DNA of 64,000 bases from Deinococcus hopiensis KR-140 (GCF_900176165.1 NZ_FWWU01000009.1:1304501-1368500); one strand, 5' to 3'; shown: positions 1-10,265, counted from the stretch's first letter. Translations and numbers: made by a program. Notes: generated by a model not told the origin, from the sequence alone.

Positions 1-475
1 CCATTCCGAGGGCCTGGATGCCGTAGCCCCCGGCCTTGTCCAGGCCTTCGCCTGTGCGGGCGTAGTGGTGGATCTCAGCGTCGGTCAGCGAACGGAAGGT
101 CACGTCGGTGCGCTCCACGCCGCCCGTCTCCTGCCCGGCCACGATGACCGTGACGCCCGTGTACACCTGGTGGGTCTGGCCCGAGAGGCGGTGGAGAAAG
201 GCGGCGTTCTCCGCCTCATCCTCCGGCTTGCCCAGCAGTTCGCCACCGGTGGCGACGACGGTATCGGCGGCGATCACCACGGTTTGCGGGTGCTGCCGGG
301 CCACCGCCCGTGCCTTGAGGCCCGCGAGTTCGCCCGCCAACCGCTCGGGATCCCGCTCGGGGCTGTCCTCGGCCTCACCGCTGACCAGCACCCGGAAGGG
401 CACGCCCAGGTTCCCCAGCAGTTCGCGCCGCCGGGGACTGCCTGAGGCCAGGATCACCTCGCGTCCACCCGCCAC
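1..475 (-). CDS. maf: Maf-like nucleotide pyrophosphatase (partial, C-terminus outside window)
   Basis: Maf-family proteins hydrolyse non-canonical or excess nucleoside triphosphates and were first linked to septum inhibition. The visible protein opens with the family signature ILASGSPRRRELL at about residues 8-20. It then shows the ADTVV active-site strand, the GKP loop and the later motif KAGGYGIQ. The reading frame runs off position 1, so the C-terminus is missing. The start is taken as GTG at 475, because the frame has no closer ATG and this places the first beta strand correctly. It lies four bases after the deoC stop on the same strand, so the two are probably co-transcribed. The family assignment is firm; the exact start is less so. 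Confidence 0.88.
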   Translation of the reverse strand, partial: MAGGREVILASGSPRRRELLGNLGVPFRVLVSGEAEDSPERDPERLAGELAGLKARAVARQHPQTVVIAADTVVATGGELLGKPEDEAENAAFLHRLSGQTHQVYTGVTVIVAGQETGGVERTDVTFRSLTDAEIHHYARTGEGLDKAGGYGIQALGM

Positions 476-479
476 AACT

Positions 480-1154
480 TCAGTAGCCAGAACCGTTCCC
501 CTCCCCACGCACGAGGCCCACGCCGCCTGAGGTGCCGAGCCGCGTCGCGCCCGCGTCAATCATCGCCCGCGCGTCCGCTGGGGTCCGCACGCCGCCCGCC
601 GCCTTGATCTGGGCGCGGCCCGCGATCACTTCCGCCATCAGGCGCACGTCCTCCACGGTTGCGCCACCCGTGCCGAAGCCCGTACTGGTCTTGACGAACT
701 CCGCGCCCGCCGATACCGCCGCCGCCGTCGCGGCCCGTTTTTGCTCGTCGCCGAGGTAGCAGGTCTCGATAATCACTTTCAGTACGGTCTCGGGAATGGC
801 CCGGCGCACAGCGCGGATGTCCGCCTCCACCGTGTCCCAGTCGCCTTCCAGGGCCGCGCCGATATGGATGACCATATCCACCTCGTCGGCCCCAGCCTCC
901 ACGCTCAGGCGGGCCTCGACGGCCTTCTGGCCGGGCAGCGTTGCGCCCAGGGGAAAGCCGCAGACGGTGGCGACCTTCACGCCGGACCCCGCGAGTTCGG
1001 CGGCAGCGAGGGGCACGTACACGGGATTCACGCATACGGCGGCAAAAGCGTGCTCGCGCGCCTCGGCGCACAGCTGGCGGATGTCGGCGGCGGTGGCCGT
1101 GGCCTTGAGGAGGGTGTGGTCGATGTAAGGGGCGAGGTTCACGCCGTCCAGCAT
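480..1154 (-). CDS. deoC: Deoxyribose-phosphate aldolase
   Basis: DeoC cleaves 2-deoxyribose 5-phosphate to glyceraldehyde 3-phosphate and acetaldehyde in deoxynucleoside catabolism, in the cytosol. The 224-residue protein has the class I aldolase features: IDHTLLK at residues 11-17, the Schiff-base lysine in EFVKTSTGF (Lys155), and the second lysine in IKAAGGVRT (Lys184). The length is normal for the family. The ATG at 1154 is the only start that gives a standard N-terminus. Downstream on the same strand is maf. The divergent neighbour is the peroxiredoxin gene starting at 1203, so only 48 bases separate the two starts. Salvage of damaged deoxynucleosides fits a genus with heavy DNA turnover, but that is inference. 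Confidence 0.95.
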   Translation of the reverse strand: MLDGVNLAPYIDHTLLKATATAADIRQLCAEAREHAFAAVCVNPVYVPLAAAELAGSGVKVATVCGFPLGATLPGQKAVEARLSVEAGADEVDMVIHIGAALEGDWDTVEADIRAVRRAIPETVLKVIIETCYLGDEQKRAATAAAVSAGAEFVKTSTGFGTGGATVEDVRLMAEVIAGRAQIKAAGGVRTPADARAMIDAGATRLGTSGGVGLVRGEGNGSGY

Positions 1155-1190
1155 ACCCGCCCCCTGCGCCCGGCCTCCTCCTTTGTGGGC

Positions 1191-1196
1191 TACCCT
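1191..1196 (+). promoter_or_regulatory. -10 box for leaderless bcp
   Basis: TACCCT lies six bases upstream of the bcp ATG and there is no Shine-Dalgarno sequence between them. This matches the leaderless TANNNT pattern seen repeatedly in the window. No convincing -35 box is visible. Confidence 0.5.
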
Positions 1197-1202
1197 CTGG
1201 GC

Positions 1203-1692
<490 letters not shown>

Positions 1693-1700
<8 letters not shown>

Positions 1701-2376
1701 GTTGGAGGCTTTGAAGAAGGAGGCCGCCCTGCGCGCCGTCACCCTGGTGGAGAGTGGAATGCGCGTGGGCCTGGGCACCGGTAGCACCGCGAAATACGCC
1801 ATTGAGGCCATCGGGGAGCGGCTCGCGTCGGGCGACGTGCGGAACGTGGTGGGCGTGGCGACGAGCGACGTTTCGGAAGCGCTGGCCCGTGAGGTGGGCA
1901 TTCCGGTGGAGCCGCTGGACCCCCGGCCCCTTGACATCGCCATCGATGGCGCGGACGAGATTGATCCGGAACTGAACCTGATCAAGGGGCTGGGCGGAGC
2001 CTTACTGCGCGAGAAATTGACCGAGGTGCAGGCGCGGCGACTGGTGATTATCGCGGACCACACCAAAGTCGTGGCCCGGCTGGGAGAAAAGGCTCCGGTG
2101 CCCGTGGAGATCGCCCGCTTCGGCTTTCTGTCCACCATTGAGCGGTTGCGGGAGGTGGTGCCGGGTGGGCGGCTGAGGCAGCCGGGCGCACAGCCCTACG
2201 TGACGGACAATGGCAACTACATTTACGACGCGCAGCTTCCGGCGCAGTTCGGTCCTGCGGAGCTGGAGCGGCAGCTGAAGGGAACGTTGGGCGTCGTGGA
2301 AACGGGATTTTTCCTGGGGATGGCGGAGGTGGCGTTCGTGGCCGCCCCCGAGGGGGTGCGGGAGCTTCGGAGATAA
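1693..2376 (+). CDS. rpiA: Ribose-5-phosphate isomerase A
   Basis: RpiA interconverts ribose 5-phosphate and ribulose 5-phosphate in the non-oxidative pentose phosphate pathway. The 227-residue protein has the phosphate-binding GLGTGSTAKY loop near residues 26-35. The catalytic IDGADEID stretch is followed by the LIKGLGGALLREK segment. Length and motif order are standard. The ATG at 1693 lies inside the last codons of bcp, whose stop is at 1698-1700, so translation is likely coupled. The pairing of a peroxiredoxin with a pentose phosphate enzyme may reflect a shared need for NADPH supply, which is inference. Confidence 0.95.
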
Positions 2377-2401
2377 CGCCCGCACCAGAAGGGCAAAAAG
2401 T

Positions 2402-2433
2402 CTGCGCCCCAGCCGATGAAGGCTGGGGCGCAG
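2402..2433 (-). terminator. Rho-independent terminator between rpiA and the NlpC/P60 gene
   Basis: A perfect 13-bp stem (2402-2414 with 2421-2433) closes a six-base GATGAA loop. On the minus strand it is followed by a T-rich run, so it best terminates the NlpC/P60 gene. Its strength suggests it also stops rpiA transcription from the other side. Confidence 0.8.
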
Positions 2434-2458
2434 GTTGTCGTGAAAGCGCCGGGGAATG

Positions 2459-3085
2459 TCAACCCATAACGCGGCGGGCACCCATAAAGCGGCTGGCCCA
2501 GTAGGGGTTGCCCAGCATGGGCTCAATGATGGTACGCCCGTGGTAGCTGTTCGCGTTGGCCATCATGCCGTCGCCGACGTAGACGCCCACGTGGCTCACG
2601 CCGCGGCCCATCGTGTTGAAAAAGACCAGGTCGCCGGGTTGCAGGTTTCGGCTGCTGACCGCGCGGCCCATGTTCCACTGGCCGATGGCGCTGTGGGGCA
2701 GGCGAACGCCCATCTGCGCGAAGACCTGCATGGTGAAGCCCGAGCAGTCGATGCCGCCGCCGCCCACGCCGCCCATCGCGTAGCGGATGCCCAGGAAGCG
2801 CGTGGCCGCCGTGCGAACGAAGGCGCCGCCTCGGGAGACGGGGGCGGCCGTGTTCAGGCGCGAGGTCGGGGGCTGCGCGGTGGCCGCGCCGCCCAGGTTG
2901 AGTTTCTGGCCTACGGCGATGGTGGTGCTGCTCAGCCGGTTGAGGCGCATCAGGGCAGCGGGCTCCATCCGGTTCGCGGCAGCGATTTTGGACAGCGTGT
3001 CACCGGATCTGACGGTGTAGGTGGCGGCGCTGGCTCCGGTGGACGCGAGGGCGAGGGCAATCAGAAGGGGACGCATGGCTTTCAT
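2459..3085 (-). CDS. Secreted LysM-NlpC/P60 peptidoglycan endopeptidase
   Basis: NlpC/P60 enzymes cut peptide bonds in peptidoglycan stem peptides. The 208-residue product has an N-terminal signal peptide (about residues 1-20, ending ASA). One LysM domain follows (about 22-64, with YTVRSGDTLSKIA), then a short linker and an NlpC/P60 domain to the end. The catalytic cysteine is Cys114 in IDCSGF, the histidine is His165 in SHVGVY, and a third polar residue is near NSYHGR. It probably acts in the cell envelope on wall turnover or daughter-cell separation. Two candidate starts (M1 and M4) both leave an intact signal peptide. A second LysM hydrolase, of the M23 type, lies at 6526. Confidence 0.9.
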   Translation of the reverse strand: MKAMRPLLIALALASTGASAATYTVRSGDTLSKIAAANRMEPAALMRLNRLSSTTIAVGQKLNLGGAATAQPPTSRLNTAAPVSRGGAFVRTAATRFLGIRYAMGGVGGGGIDCSGFTMQVFAQMGVRLPHSAIGQWNMGRAVSSRNLQPGDLVFFNTMGRGVSHVGVYVGDGMMANANSYHGRTIIEPMLGNPYWASRFMGARRVMG

Positions 3086-3479
3086 CGACAGGAGAAGTTT
3101 AACGTGGCTTCATTTTTTTTTCCTTAATCCATGGAGGAAGTGACAGTTTTTATGCGCCTATACGTCCCTTATACGAACCTGATCACGATGAATACGGATA
3201 AAATCCGCGCTTGTCCTCAAGCTTCTCAGATTCTGACTCATTTCTAACGGGGCCAGGAAAACGGCGACCAGGCGGGCATCAAGGCGAAGAGGCCTATTCA
3301 CGCGATCTCATGATCCTCATGACATAAAAGGAGGCTGGAATTTTGCCAGCCTCCCAGGATGTTTTCATGGGAAAGCGCCCCTCTGGGGTGGTGTGGACGG
3401 TGGGAGGGACGGCTCTATACTCGGAGTCAACGGCGCTGCTCCCACTTCCCCTCCCCATTCTCTTTTTGCAGGAGGCTCC
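3086..3479. other. Intergenic region, about 390 bp, with several short inverted repeats
   Basis: This is one of the most AT-rich stretches of the window and holds no convincing gene. It contains the upstream region of the NlpC/P60 gene (running left) and of the hypothetical gene at 3480 (running right). A small palindrome CGGATaaaATCCG lies near 3195-3207. A 9-bp hairpin lies at 3330-3354 and is listed separately. I could not fix a promoter from the sequence. Confidence 0.5.
3330..3354 (-). terminator. Hairpin with T-tail on the minus strand
   Basis: GGAGGCTGG and its exact complement flank a seven-base loop. TTTT follows on the minus strand, so by shape it is a terminator for leftward transcription. 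No intact leftward gene lies just to its right, so it may instead be a 5' leader structure of the gene at 3480 or a relic. Confidence 0.45.
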
Positions 3480-3860
3480 ATGAAAGAACCCCTGACCACG
3501 GAACAACTGCTGCAAGGCCTGAAGCATTACCGCCGCATCGCCCGGCAGGACATGCTGCGCGCGCCTGAGACGCCCCACCCCGACGCCTTTTTGAAGCACG
3601 CCGAGAGCCGGCGCGAGGTCTACGTGGCGTTGGGCACCTACGCCGAGTCGCACGCTACTGAGGACGTTGTGGCGCACGCACTGGCGCTGTACCGGCAGCT
3701 CCCCTTCGCCACTGGCACCCCAGAGCACGAGCATCCGGATCTCAAGGGCCGCGAGAACGCGCTGGAGAACTTCTTCCTGCTTGTGGGGCTGGACCCCAAA
3801 ACGCGCCGGGAAGCGCGCAGCAAGCGCCCCAAGCTCCAGAACCCGGCGCCCACGGGTTGA
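3480..3860 (+). CDS. Conserved-looking hypothetical protein
   Basis: I do not recognise a family for this 126-residue, soluble, largely helical protein. It has no signal peptide or membrane segment. Charged and aromatic residues are spread evenly, as in a folded protein, and codon use matches the neighbours. The ATG at 3480 is preceded by GGAGG at a good spacing, which is one of the better ribosome-binding sites in the window and decides this start over upstream options. The uracil-DNA glycosylase gene begins eight bases after its stop, so the two form an operon. A role near DNA repair would be guilt by association only. Confidence 0.75.
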   Translation: MKEPLTTEQLLQGLKHYRRIARQDMLRAPETPHPDAFLKHAESRREVYVALGTYAESHATEDVVAHALALYRQLPFATGTPEHEHPDLKGRENALENFFLLVGLDPKTRREARSKRPKLQNPAPTG

Positions 3861-3867
3861 CCTGGGC

Positions 3868-4545
3868 GTGAGCGTGGCCGAAGCGGACGCCCGTCCCACC
3901 GCCCTGAGCACCCTGGAAGAGCAGGCCCGGACCTGCACGGCCTGCCGCCTGCGCCCAGGCTGCTCGGGGGTGGTGGCGGCAGGTGGCAGGCCGGACGCGC
4001 CCCTCCTGATTGTGGGTGAGGCCCCAGGCGGCGATGAGGACCGCCTGGGCCACCCCTTTGCCGGACCGGCCGGGCAGATGCTGGACCGCATTCTGGCCGC
4101 CGTGGAGCTGACCCGCGAGGAGGTCCACCTCACCAGCCTGGTTCAGTGCCGTCCACCGGGAGACCGCGCTCCGTGGGGAGACGAGGTGGAGGCCTGCACG
4201 CGGCTGTGGTTGAGGCCACGCCTGAACCTGCTGCGCCCACGCGTCGTCCTGACCCTGGGCAACGCGCCCGCCCAGTTCCTGCTCGGTACGCGGCAGGGCA
4301 TCACCCGGCTGCGCGGCACCTGGTTTCCCTTTTCTTGTGGAGATGGGGCGCACGGCGCGCTGCTGATGCCCCTGTTTCATCCCGCCTACCTGCTGCGGCA
4401 CGAATCGCGCGCCGTGGGAGGCCCCCGTAGCCTGACCTGGCGCGATATCCGCGAGGTGGCGGCGGTGCTGCGGGGCGAGAAGGAACCGGAGGGGTTGCGG
4501 CCCGGTCCGCCGGTGCCCGTGGGCAACCAGCCGCTGTTGTTCTGA
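3868..4545 (+). CDS. Family-4 (iron-sulfur) uracil-DNA glycosylase
   Basis: Family-4 UDGs remove uracil from DNA in base-excision repair. The 225-residue protein has the N-terminal CTAC cysteine pair (Cys23 and Cys26) and a second pair at Cys94 (VQCRPPGDR) and Cys110, consistent with the [4Fe-4S] ligand pattern. Motif 1 is GEAPGGDEDRLGHPFAGPAG at residues 50-69. Motif 2 is HPAYLLR in the C-terminal third. The start is taken as GTG at 3868, eight bases after the upstream stop. A second GTG at 3874 is possible. The tail ending in PLLF resembles clamp-interacting tails, but I cannot establish that. Confidence 0.92.
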   Translation: MSVAEADARPTALSTLEEQARTCTACRLRPGCSGVVAAGGRPDAPLLIVGEAPGGDEDRLGHPFAGPAGQMLDRILAAVELTREEVHLTSLVQCRPPGDRAPWGDEVEACTRLWLRPRLNLLRPRVVLTLGNAPAQFLLGTRQGITRLRGTWFPFSCGDGAHGALLMPLFHPAYLLRHESRAVGGPRSLTWRDIREVAAVLRGEKEPEGLRPGPPVPVGNQPLLF

Positions 4546-4570
4546 GGCGACCTGGCGTAGGAGGAGCGTC

Positions 4571-5106
4571 ATGCCACAACCGGTCGTGGGTCATCCGCCC
4601 TGCCTGGACGGTTCTTCCGGGGGGCCAGGCCGCAGTCAGGAGGCCCTGTTCGGGACGTTCCACCCCGCCCGCAGCGGAGACCAGCATTTCGATCACCACA
4701 TGGCCGAGCGGATGCGGCACACCCCGGTGCTGAGCGGCCGCACCAACTTCCTGGACAAGCTGGAGTGCTGGACGGGCGTGGCGAACGGTTCCCGGGCTGG
4801 CGCTGGGCGGCGGGAGACGGCGCGCGGCTTCAGGCTGGATACCGGTGGGCTGCGGTCCGCGGAGCTGGGGCGTGGTGCGGGAACACCCGTATGGTCCGGA
4901 TCGCCGACGCCGCCGGGGAAATCCCGGCGCTCAAGCAGGCGGTGGGGCGCAAAACTTCTGCGTTTGCTGGGCGTATGCGCTGAAATCACCTGTTGGCGCA
5001 CGGCCCGGTGGACGAACATCACCCGATGACCTTTCCGCTGGTGGGCGGCTCGGAAAACCTCCTGGCCTGCTGCGACACCCGCGCCGTTGCTGTTCGGGAG
5101 GTGTAG
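4571..5106 (+). pseudogene. Decayed gene of unknown function
   Basis: A good ribosome-binding site (GGAGGAG) precedes an ATG at 4571. The reading frame looks protein-like for about 70 residues (for example MRHTPVLSGRTNFLDKLECW) and then loses coherence. From about 4790 the protein-like translation continues in another frame (WRWAAGDGARLQAGYRWAAV) until a TGA at 4981. The same frame resumes directly as HLLAHGPVDEHHPMTFPLVG to a TAG at 5104-5106. At least one frameshift and one internal stop therefore interrupt it. I do not recognise the family. It converges with the next decayed gene. Confidence 0.6.
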
Positions 5107-5107
5107 A

Positions 5108-5505
5108 GGTTGAGGGGTGCTCAGCGCTCTGGCACCGGCAGGCGGCGTTGGAGGGCTTGGCGGTTCGCGCCTGGGGAATTGAGCGGGCACGTCCTTCCGG
5201 CTGTTTAGCGCCGCCTCAATCCACGCACGCCGCACCTCGCCGTCGCCAAGCAGGTATTCCTCCACAATCTATTCCCCCTCCGGGCCCAGCACGGCGAGGG
5301 CCGCCACGGCCATTCGGCCCTTGCTTGAGGTGCAGTGGAGCAGCGGCCAGCAGCGGCAGTCGGGCGTCTGGTGCAGCGTCCGCCCGGCCAGGTTCCCGCC
5401 GCAGGTTGAGGACCGCGTCAGGCGAGCCGGTGTCCTTCCTGCAGGTGGTCCGGCTTGCCCCCAGGCAGGAGCTGTCACGGGAATACCATCAGGACTGCGT
5501 CTCAT
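5108..5505 (-). pseudogene. Decayed Tyr/Ser protein phosphatase (PF13350-like)
   Basis: On the minus strand the frame gives LLHCTSSKGRMAVAALAVLG, which aligns by eye with the dual-specificity phosphatase P-loop (usually HCTAGKDRTG). It is followed by a TAG stop and then, in the same frame, IVEEYLLGDGEVRRAWIEAAL, which matches the family's VxDYLLxN region. A later frame change restores a plausible end (ANRQALQRRLPVPER then stop). The catalytic Cys and Arg remain, but the loop residues between them have diverged. This is a broken phosphatase gene rather than a functional one. Confidence 0.65.
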
Positions 5506-5650
5506 CCGTTATCAAGTCACCGATAAACTGAGCGGATCAAGCGGGAAAAACCGTGACGCGGAGGCGTGGAATCGCCGGAGCGAAGCGGAGCTCAGGGAAC
5601 GGAACGGATGATCCGGAAAACGCATCACAGGCCTTCCGGCGATGCGGCTG
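5500..5650 (+). repeat. Dispersed intergenic repeat, copy A
   Basis: This stretch shares ordered blocks with 12716-12850: a shared GGAAAAAC-like run, GGCGTGGAAT (5563-5572) and a 16-base block at 5622-5637 that matches the other copy at 15 of 16 positions. Both copies sit beside decayed genes and code for nothing intact. Confidence 0.65.
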
Positions 5651-5763
5651 CCCCATTCGCCCACATCCCGGAAGCTGACGCACCCGGCGGAAGAATCGGG
5701 CGCCGCAGCCCCAGCCTTTCGCATCCTCAAGCTCCTTCCTGACCAGTGACGGCGGAGGGCTGA

Positions 5764-5769
5764 TAGCTT
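5764..5769 (+). promoter_or_regulatory. -10 box for leaderless DUF1844 gene
   Basis: TAGCTT ends six bases before the ATG at 5776, with only TTCCCC between. No ribosome-binding site is present. Confidence 0.45.
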
Positions 5770-5775
5770 TTCCCC

Positions 5776-6033
5776 ATGCCCCACCCCGAATTCGTCGGAC
5801 TCGTGAATACCCTCCAAGCCACCGCCGAGGCGGCCATGGGCGAACTCAACGCCGCTACCGCCAGCGCTGCCCGCGACGGCCTCCTGACAGAGGGCCGCGC
5901 GCGGCAGACGGCCGAGCGCTCGCTGAAACTGCTCACCATGCTGGCCGAAAAGACGCGCGGCAACCTCGACTTCGGTGAAGCCGAACTGCTCACCGACGCC
6001 ATCGGTGCTTTGCGCGCGCGCCTCGGCAATTGA
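5776..6033 (+). CDS. DUF1844 family protein
   Basis: This is an 85-residue soluble helical protein. The pattern PEFVGLVNTLQATAEAAMGEL, then LTEGRARQTAERSLKLLTML, then KTRGNLDFGEAELLTDAIGALR fits the small DUF1844 family, whose function is unknown. The KTxGNL and ExxLLxxxxxxLR segments are its usual landmarks. The start follows a TAGCTT box by six bases. The stop lies one base before the dtd start, so the two are transcribed together. Co-occurrence with a tRNA proofreading enzyme does not by itself define a role. Confidence 0.8.
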   Translation: MPHPEFVGLVNTLQATAEAAMGELNAATASAARDGLLTEGRARQTAERSLKLLTMLAEKTRGNLDFGEAELLTDAIGALRARLGN

Positions 6034-6034
6034 C

Positions 6035-6478
6035 ATGCGCGCCGTGCTGCAGCGGGTAACGCGCGCCACCTGCACGGTGGACGGTGAAGTCACGGGTGAG
6101 ACGGGCCCCGGCTTTCTGGTGCTGCTGGGCGTGGCCCCGGTCGACACGCCCGAAACGGCCCGCGCCCTCGCCGCCAAGATCGTCAAGCTGCGCGTCTTCG
6201 GTGACGACTCGGGCAGGATGAACCGCAGCGTGCTGGACATCGGCGGTGGGGTACTGAGCGTCAGCCAGTTCACCCTGTATGCCGACGCGCGCCGGGGCAA
6301 TCGGCCGAGCTTTACCGGAGCCGCCGCGCCGGACCTCGCCCGCGCCCTGTATGGGGAATTTAACGCGGCGCTGCGCTCGCAGGGCGTGTCGGTGGGGGAG
6401 GGCATCTTCGGCGCGCATATGGTGCTGGACCTGACGAACGACGGCCCGGTTACGCTGGTGTTGGATACGGCAGAGTGA
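6035..6478 (+). CDS. dtd: D-aminoacyl-tRNA deacylase
   Basis: Dtd hydrolyses D-aminoacyl-tRNAs and glycyl-tRNA(Ala), recycling mischarged tRNA. The 147-residue protein begins MRAVLQRVTRATCTVDGEV, the standard family N-terminus. It carries the SQFTLYAD active-site motif at about residues 83-90 and the cross-subunit NDGPVT motif near the C-terminus. Length and motif positions are normal. It begins one base after the DUF1844 stop, giving a two-gene operon. Function is assigned with high confidence from motifs. Confidence 0.95.
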   Translation: MRAVLQRVTRATCTVDGEVTGETGPGFLVLLGVAPVDTPETARALAAKIVKLRVFGDDSGRMNRSVLDIGGGVLSVSQFTLYADARRGNRPSFTGAAAPDLARALYGEFNAALRSQGVSVGEGIFGAHMVLDLTNDGPVTLVLDTAE

Positions 6479-6512
6479 GGTGAACCTTCACGCATGGACT
6501 GGCAGGGCCCGC

Positions 6513-6518
6513 TATCCT
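6513..6518 (+). promoter_or_regulatory. -10 box for leaderless M23 peptidase gene
   Basis: TATCCT lies seven bases before the ATG at 6526 with no Shine-Dalgarno sequence between. No clear -35 box is seen. Confidence 0.5.
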
Positions 6519-6525
6519 GCCGCCC

Positions 6526-7641
6526 ATGACACTCCGTCCCCTGGGCCATGTCCTGCTGCTCGCCGCTGCCCTGCTGACCGGCGTGGCCGGGGCCTACACG
6601 GTCAAACCCGGAGACACCCTGTATTCCATCGCCCGCGCCAACGGCATCACCGTGCCCGAGCTGATGCGCCTCAACGGCCTGACGGGCACCACCATTGAGG
6701 TGGGGCAAGTGCTGCGGCTGACGGGGGAGGCCCCGGCCAAACCTCCGCCTGCAGCGGCCTCCACCACGCCGCCCCTGACCCCGGCAGGCACCCCCGCACC
6801 ATTGCCCCGTCCCCTTCCCCCCGGCACCGCGCAGCTCGCCGGGGTGACGGTCAGCGCTCCCGCCAGCCTCCGCATGGGCGACGCCTTCGTGCTGCACCTC
6901 AGCGGGCCGCGTGCCGGGCAGGCCACGGTCAGTTTTCCCAGCGAGGTGGGCGAGGATGTGCGCAGGCCAAACGAGGTGCTGACCCCCATTGGGGCTGCCG
7001 GGGAATACGTGGTACCGGGGCGTGTGGTGCTGGGCAAGACCACGCCCGCCGTGTACGAGGTGCGGGTAGGCGGCGATCTGGTGCGCGGCAGCATTCCGGT
7101 GACTGGGCTCGGGCAGACGGTGCAGCACCTCAACCTGCCCCCGGCGATCAGCCGCAAGCTTGAAGACCCTGGGCGCAAGGCCGAAGACGCTGCCGTCGAA
7201 AAGGCGTACGCCCTGCGGACGCCGCAGGCCTGGACCAAACCCTTTCGGCCCGCGGCGCAGGTTGGCGCCCAGAGCAGCGCCTTTGGTCAGCCGCGCACCT
7301 ATGTGGCGGGTGGGCCGGTGCAGTACCACTACGGCACCGACTACCCCGCACGCGTCGGTACGCCCGTGACGGCCGTCAACGACGGCACCGTGATCCTGGC
7401 GGGCAAGTACCCCGTGCGTGGCGGACTGGTGGTCATCGACCACGGTGCGGGCGTGACCAGCCTGTATTTCCACCAGAGCAAGGTCATTGTCAAGCCGGGG
7501 CAAAAGGTCACGCGCGGTCAGAAACTCGGTGAGGTGGGCAGCACAGGCCTGAGCGCCGGGCCCCACCTTCACCTCGAAATCCGCGTGCGCGGCGAGGGCA
7601 CGGCCCCAGCGGGGTGGATGAACCGGATCTGGCCGAAGTGA
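6526..7641 (+). CDS. Secreted LysM-M23 peptidoglycan endopeptidase
   Basis: The 371-residue protein starts with a signal peptide (about residues 1-23). One LysM domain follows (YTVKPGDTLYSIARANG, about 24-66), then a long Pro/Ala linker, a central beta-rich region and a C-terminal M23 (lysostaphin/LytM-like) domain at about 265-365. The zinc-ligand motifs are HYGTDY and HLHLE, so the catalytic site looks intact. It probably cleaves peptide cross-links in the wall. The region between LysM and M23 (about 100-230) resembles an Ig-like or Ca-beta fold but I cannot name it. It stands alone, with a hairpin downstream at 7653-7702. Confidence 0.9.
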   Translation: MTLRPLGHVLLLAAALLTGVAGAYTVKPGDTLYSIARANGITVPELMRLNGLTGTTIEVGQVLRLTGEAPAKPPPAAASTTPPLTPAGTPAPLPRPLPPGTAQLAGVTVSAPASLRMGDAFVLHLSGPRAGQATVSFPSEVGEDVRRPNEVLTPIGAAGEYVVPGRVVLGKTTPAVYEVRVGGDLVRGSIPVTGLGQTVQHLNLPPAISRKLEDPGRKAEDAAVEKAYALRTPQAWTKPFRPAAQVGAQSSAFGQPRTYVAGGPVQYHYGTDYPARVGTPVTAVNDGTVILAGKYPVRGGLVVIDHGAGVTSLYFHQSKVIVKPGQKVTRGQKLGEVGSTGLSAGPHLHLEIRVRGEGTAPAGWMNRIWPK

Positions 7642-7652
7642 GTCGCCGGCGG

Positions 7653-7702
7653 CCAGCCTCCAGCTGCCAGCAAGAGCGGTTTAATGGGCGGCTGGAGGCT
7701 GG
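7653..7702 (+). terminator. Hairpin between the M23 peptidase and thioesterase genes
   Basis: Two 16-base arms (7653-7668 and 7687-7702) are complementary except for one position. No T-run follows on the plus strand. It likely ends the M23 transcript. Its right arm abuts the TAGCCT promoter box of the thioesterase gene. Confidence 0.5.
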
Positions 7703-7708
7703 TAGCCT
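7703..7708 (+). promoter_or_regulatory. -10 box for leaderless thioesterase gene
   Basis: TAGCCT lies six bases before the ATG at 7715. No ribosome-binding site intervenes. Confidence 0.45.
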
Positions 7709-7714
7709 CTCCCT

Positions 7715-8119
<405 letters not shown>

Positions 8120-8128
<9 letters not shown>

Positions 8129-8170
8129 GGCCAGGGCAGAGGGCCGCCCTCTGCCCTGGCCTCATCCCTT
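8120..8170. terminator. Perfect 25-bp inverted repeat overlapping the thioesterase stop
   Basis: Positions 8120-8144 are exactly complementary to 8146-8170 with a single base between, and the TGA stop at 8126-8128 is inside the left arm. No T-run follows. It should form a very stable hairpin in RNA, or a cruciform in DNA. Confidence 0.75.
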
Positions 8171-8291
8171 CCCCGGCTTGGCAGCCTGCGCTACTCATGG
8201 GTTGGGGATGCAGCGCGTCGGAACGGCCTGATCACCGCGCTTCGGCTGGTGGAGGGCCGAGGGACGGCGCGGTAGGATAAGCACCTTCTCC

Positions 8292-8912
8292 ATGCCCCCA
8301 GCCTCCGCCTTTCTCCAGCATCCGGACCCCCTCACGCGCGAGGTGGCGCGGGGGTACGCCTCGGGCGCATTCCTGATGGACAACGGCGACGGCGTGCAGT
8401 GGTACGGGGTAGACACGCGGGCGCTGGTGCCCCTCACCGAGGCGGACGGCCTGCATGTGGCGCGGCGACTGCGGCGGGAACTGGACCGCTTTGAGGTCCG
8501 GGTGGATAGCGCTTTCGGGGACGTGGTGGAGGGTTGCCGGGGCCGCCTGCCCGGCGCGCCCGAGCGCGACGGCGAGTGGATCAGTCCGCCCCTCGCAGCG
8601 ATGTACGCCCACCTGTTCGACTCGGGACTGGCCCATTCCTTTGAGGTCTGGCGGGATGGAGAACTCGCGGGCGGCATCCTGGGCCTGGCCCTCGGCGGAG
8701 CCTTTATCGCGGAAAGCAAGTTTCACCGGGTGACCAACGCGAGCAAGGCGGCCCTCGTGCGGCTGGCCGGGCATCTGCACGCGCAGAGCTTTACGCTGCT
8801 TGATGCCCAGATACAAAACCCCCACCTCGCCCGGCTGGGGGTCTACGAGGTGGGGGGGAAGGAGTACCGGCGGCGGCTGCGGGAGGCGCTGGAGCGGGAG
8901 GCAAAACTGTAG
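8292..8912 (+). CDS. aat: Leucyl/phenylalanyl-tRNA-protein transferase
   Basis: Aat transfers Leu or Phe from tRNA to N-terminal basic residues, feeding proteins to ClpS-ClpAP (N-end rule). The 206-residue protein shows the family order: YASGAFLMDN near the N-terminus, ARRLRRELDRFEVRVDSAF, GCRGR, the AHSFEVWRDGELAGGILG core at about 117-134, AFIAESKFHR, and LLDAQIQNPHLARLGVYEV near the end. These cover the catalytic core and aminoacyl pocket. The N-terminus differs from proteobacterial Aat proteins, as it does in other distant members. It converges with mntH, 19 bases from its stop. Confidence 0.87.
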   Translation: MPPASAFLQHPDPLTREVARGYASGAFLMDNGDGVQWYGVDTRALVPLTEADGLHVARRLRRELDRFEVRVDSAFGDVVEGCRGRLPGAPERDGEWISPPLAAMYAHLFDSGLAHSFEVWRDGELAGGILGLALGGAFIAESKFHRVTNASKAALVRLAGHLHAQSFTLLDAQIQNPHLARLGVYEVGGKEYRRRLREALEREAKL

Positions 8913-8931
8913 CGCCCTCCAGCCGCCCGCC

Positions 8932-10257
<1,326 letters not shown>

Positions 10258-10265
10258 GCCGTAAG

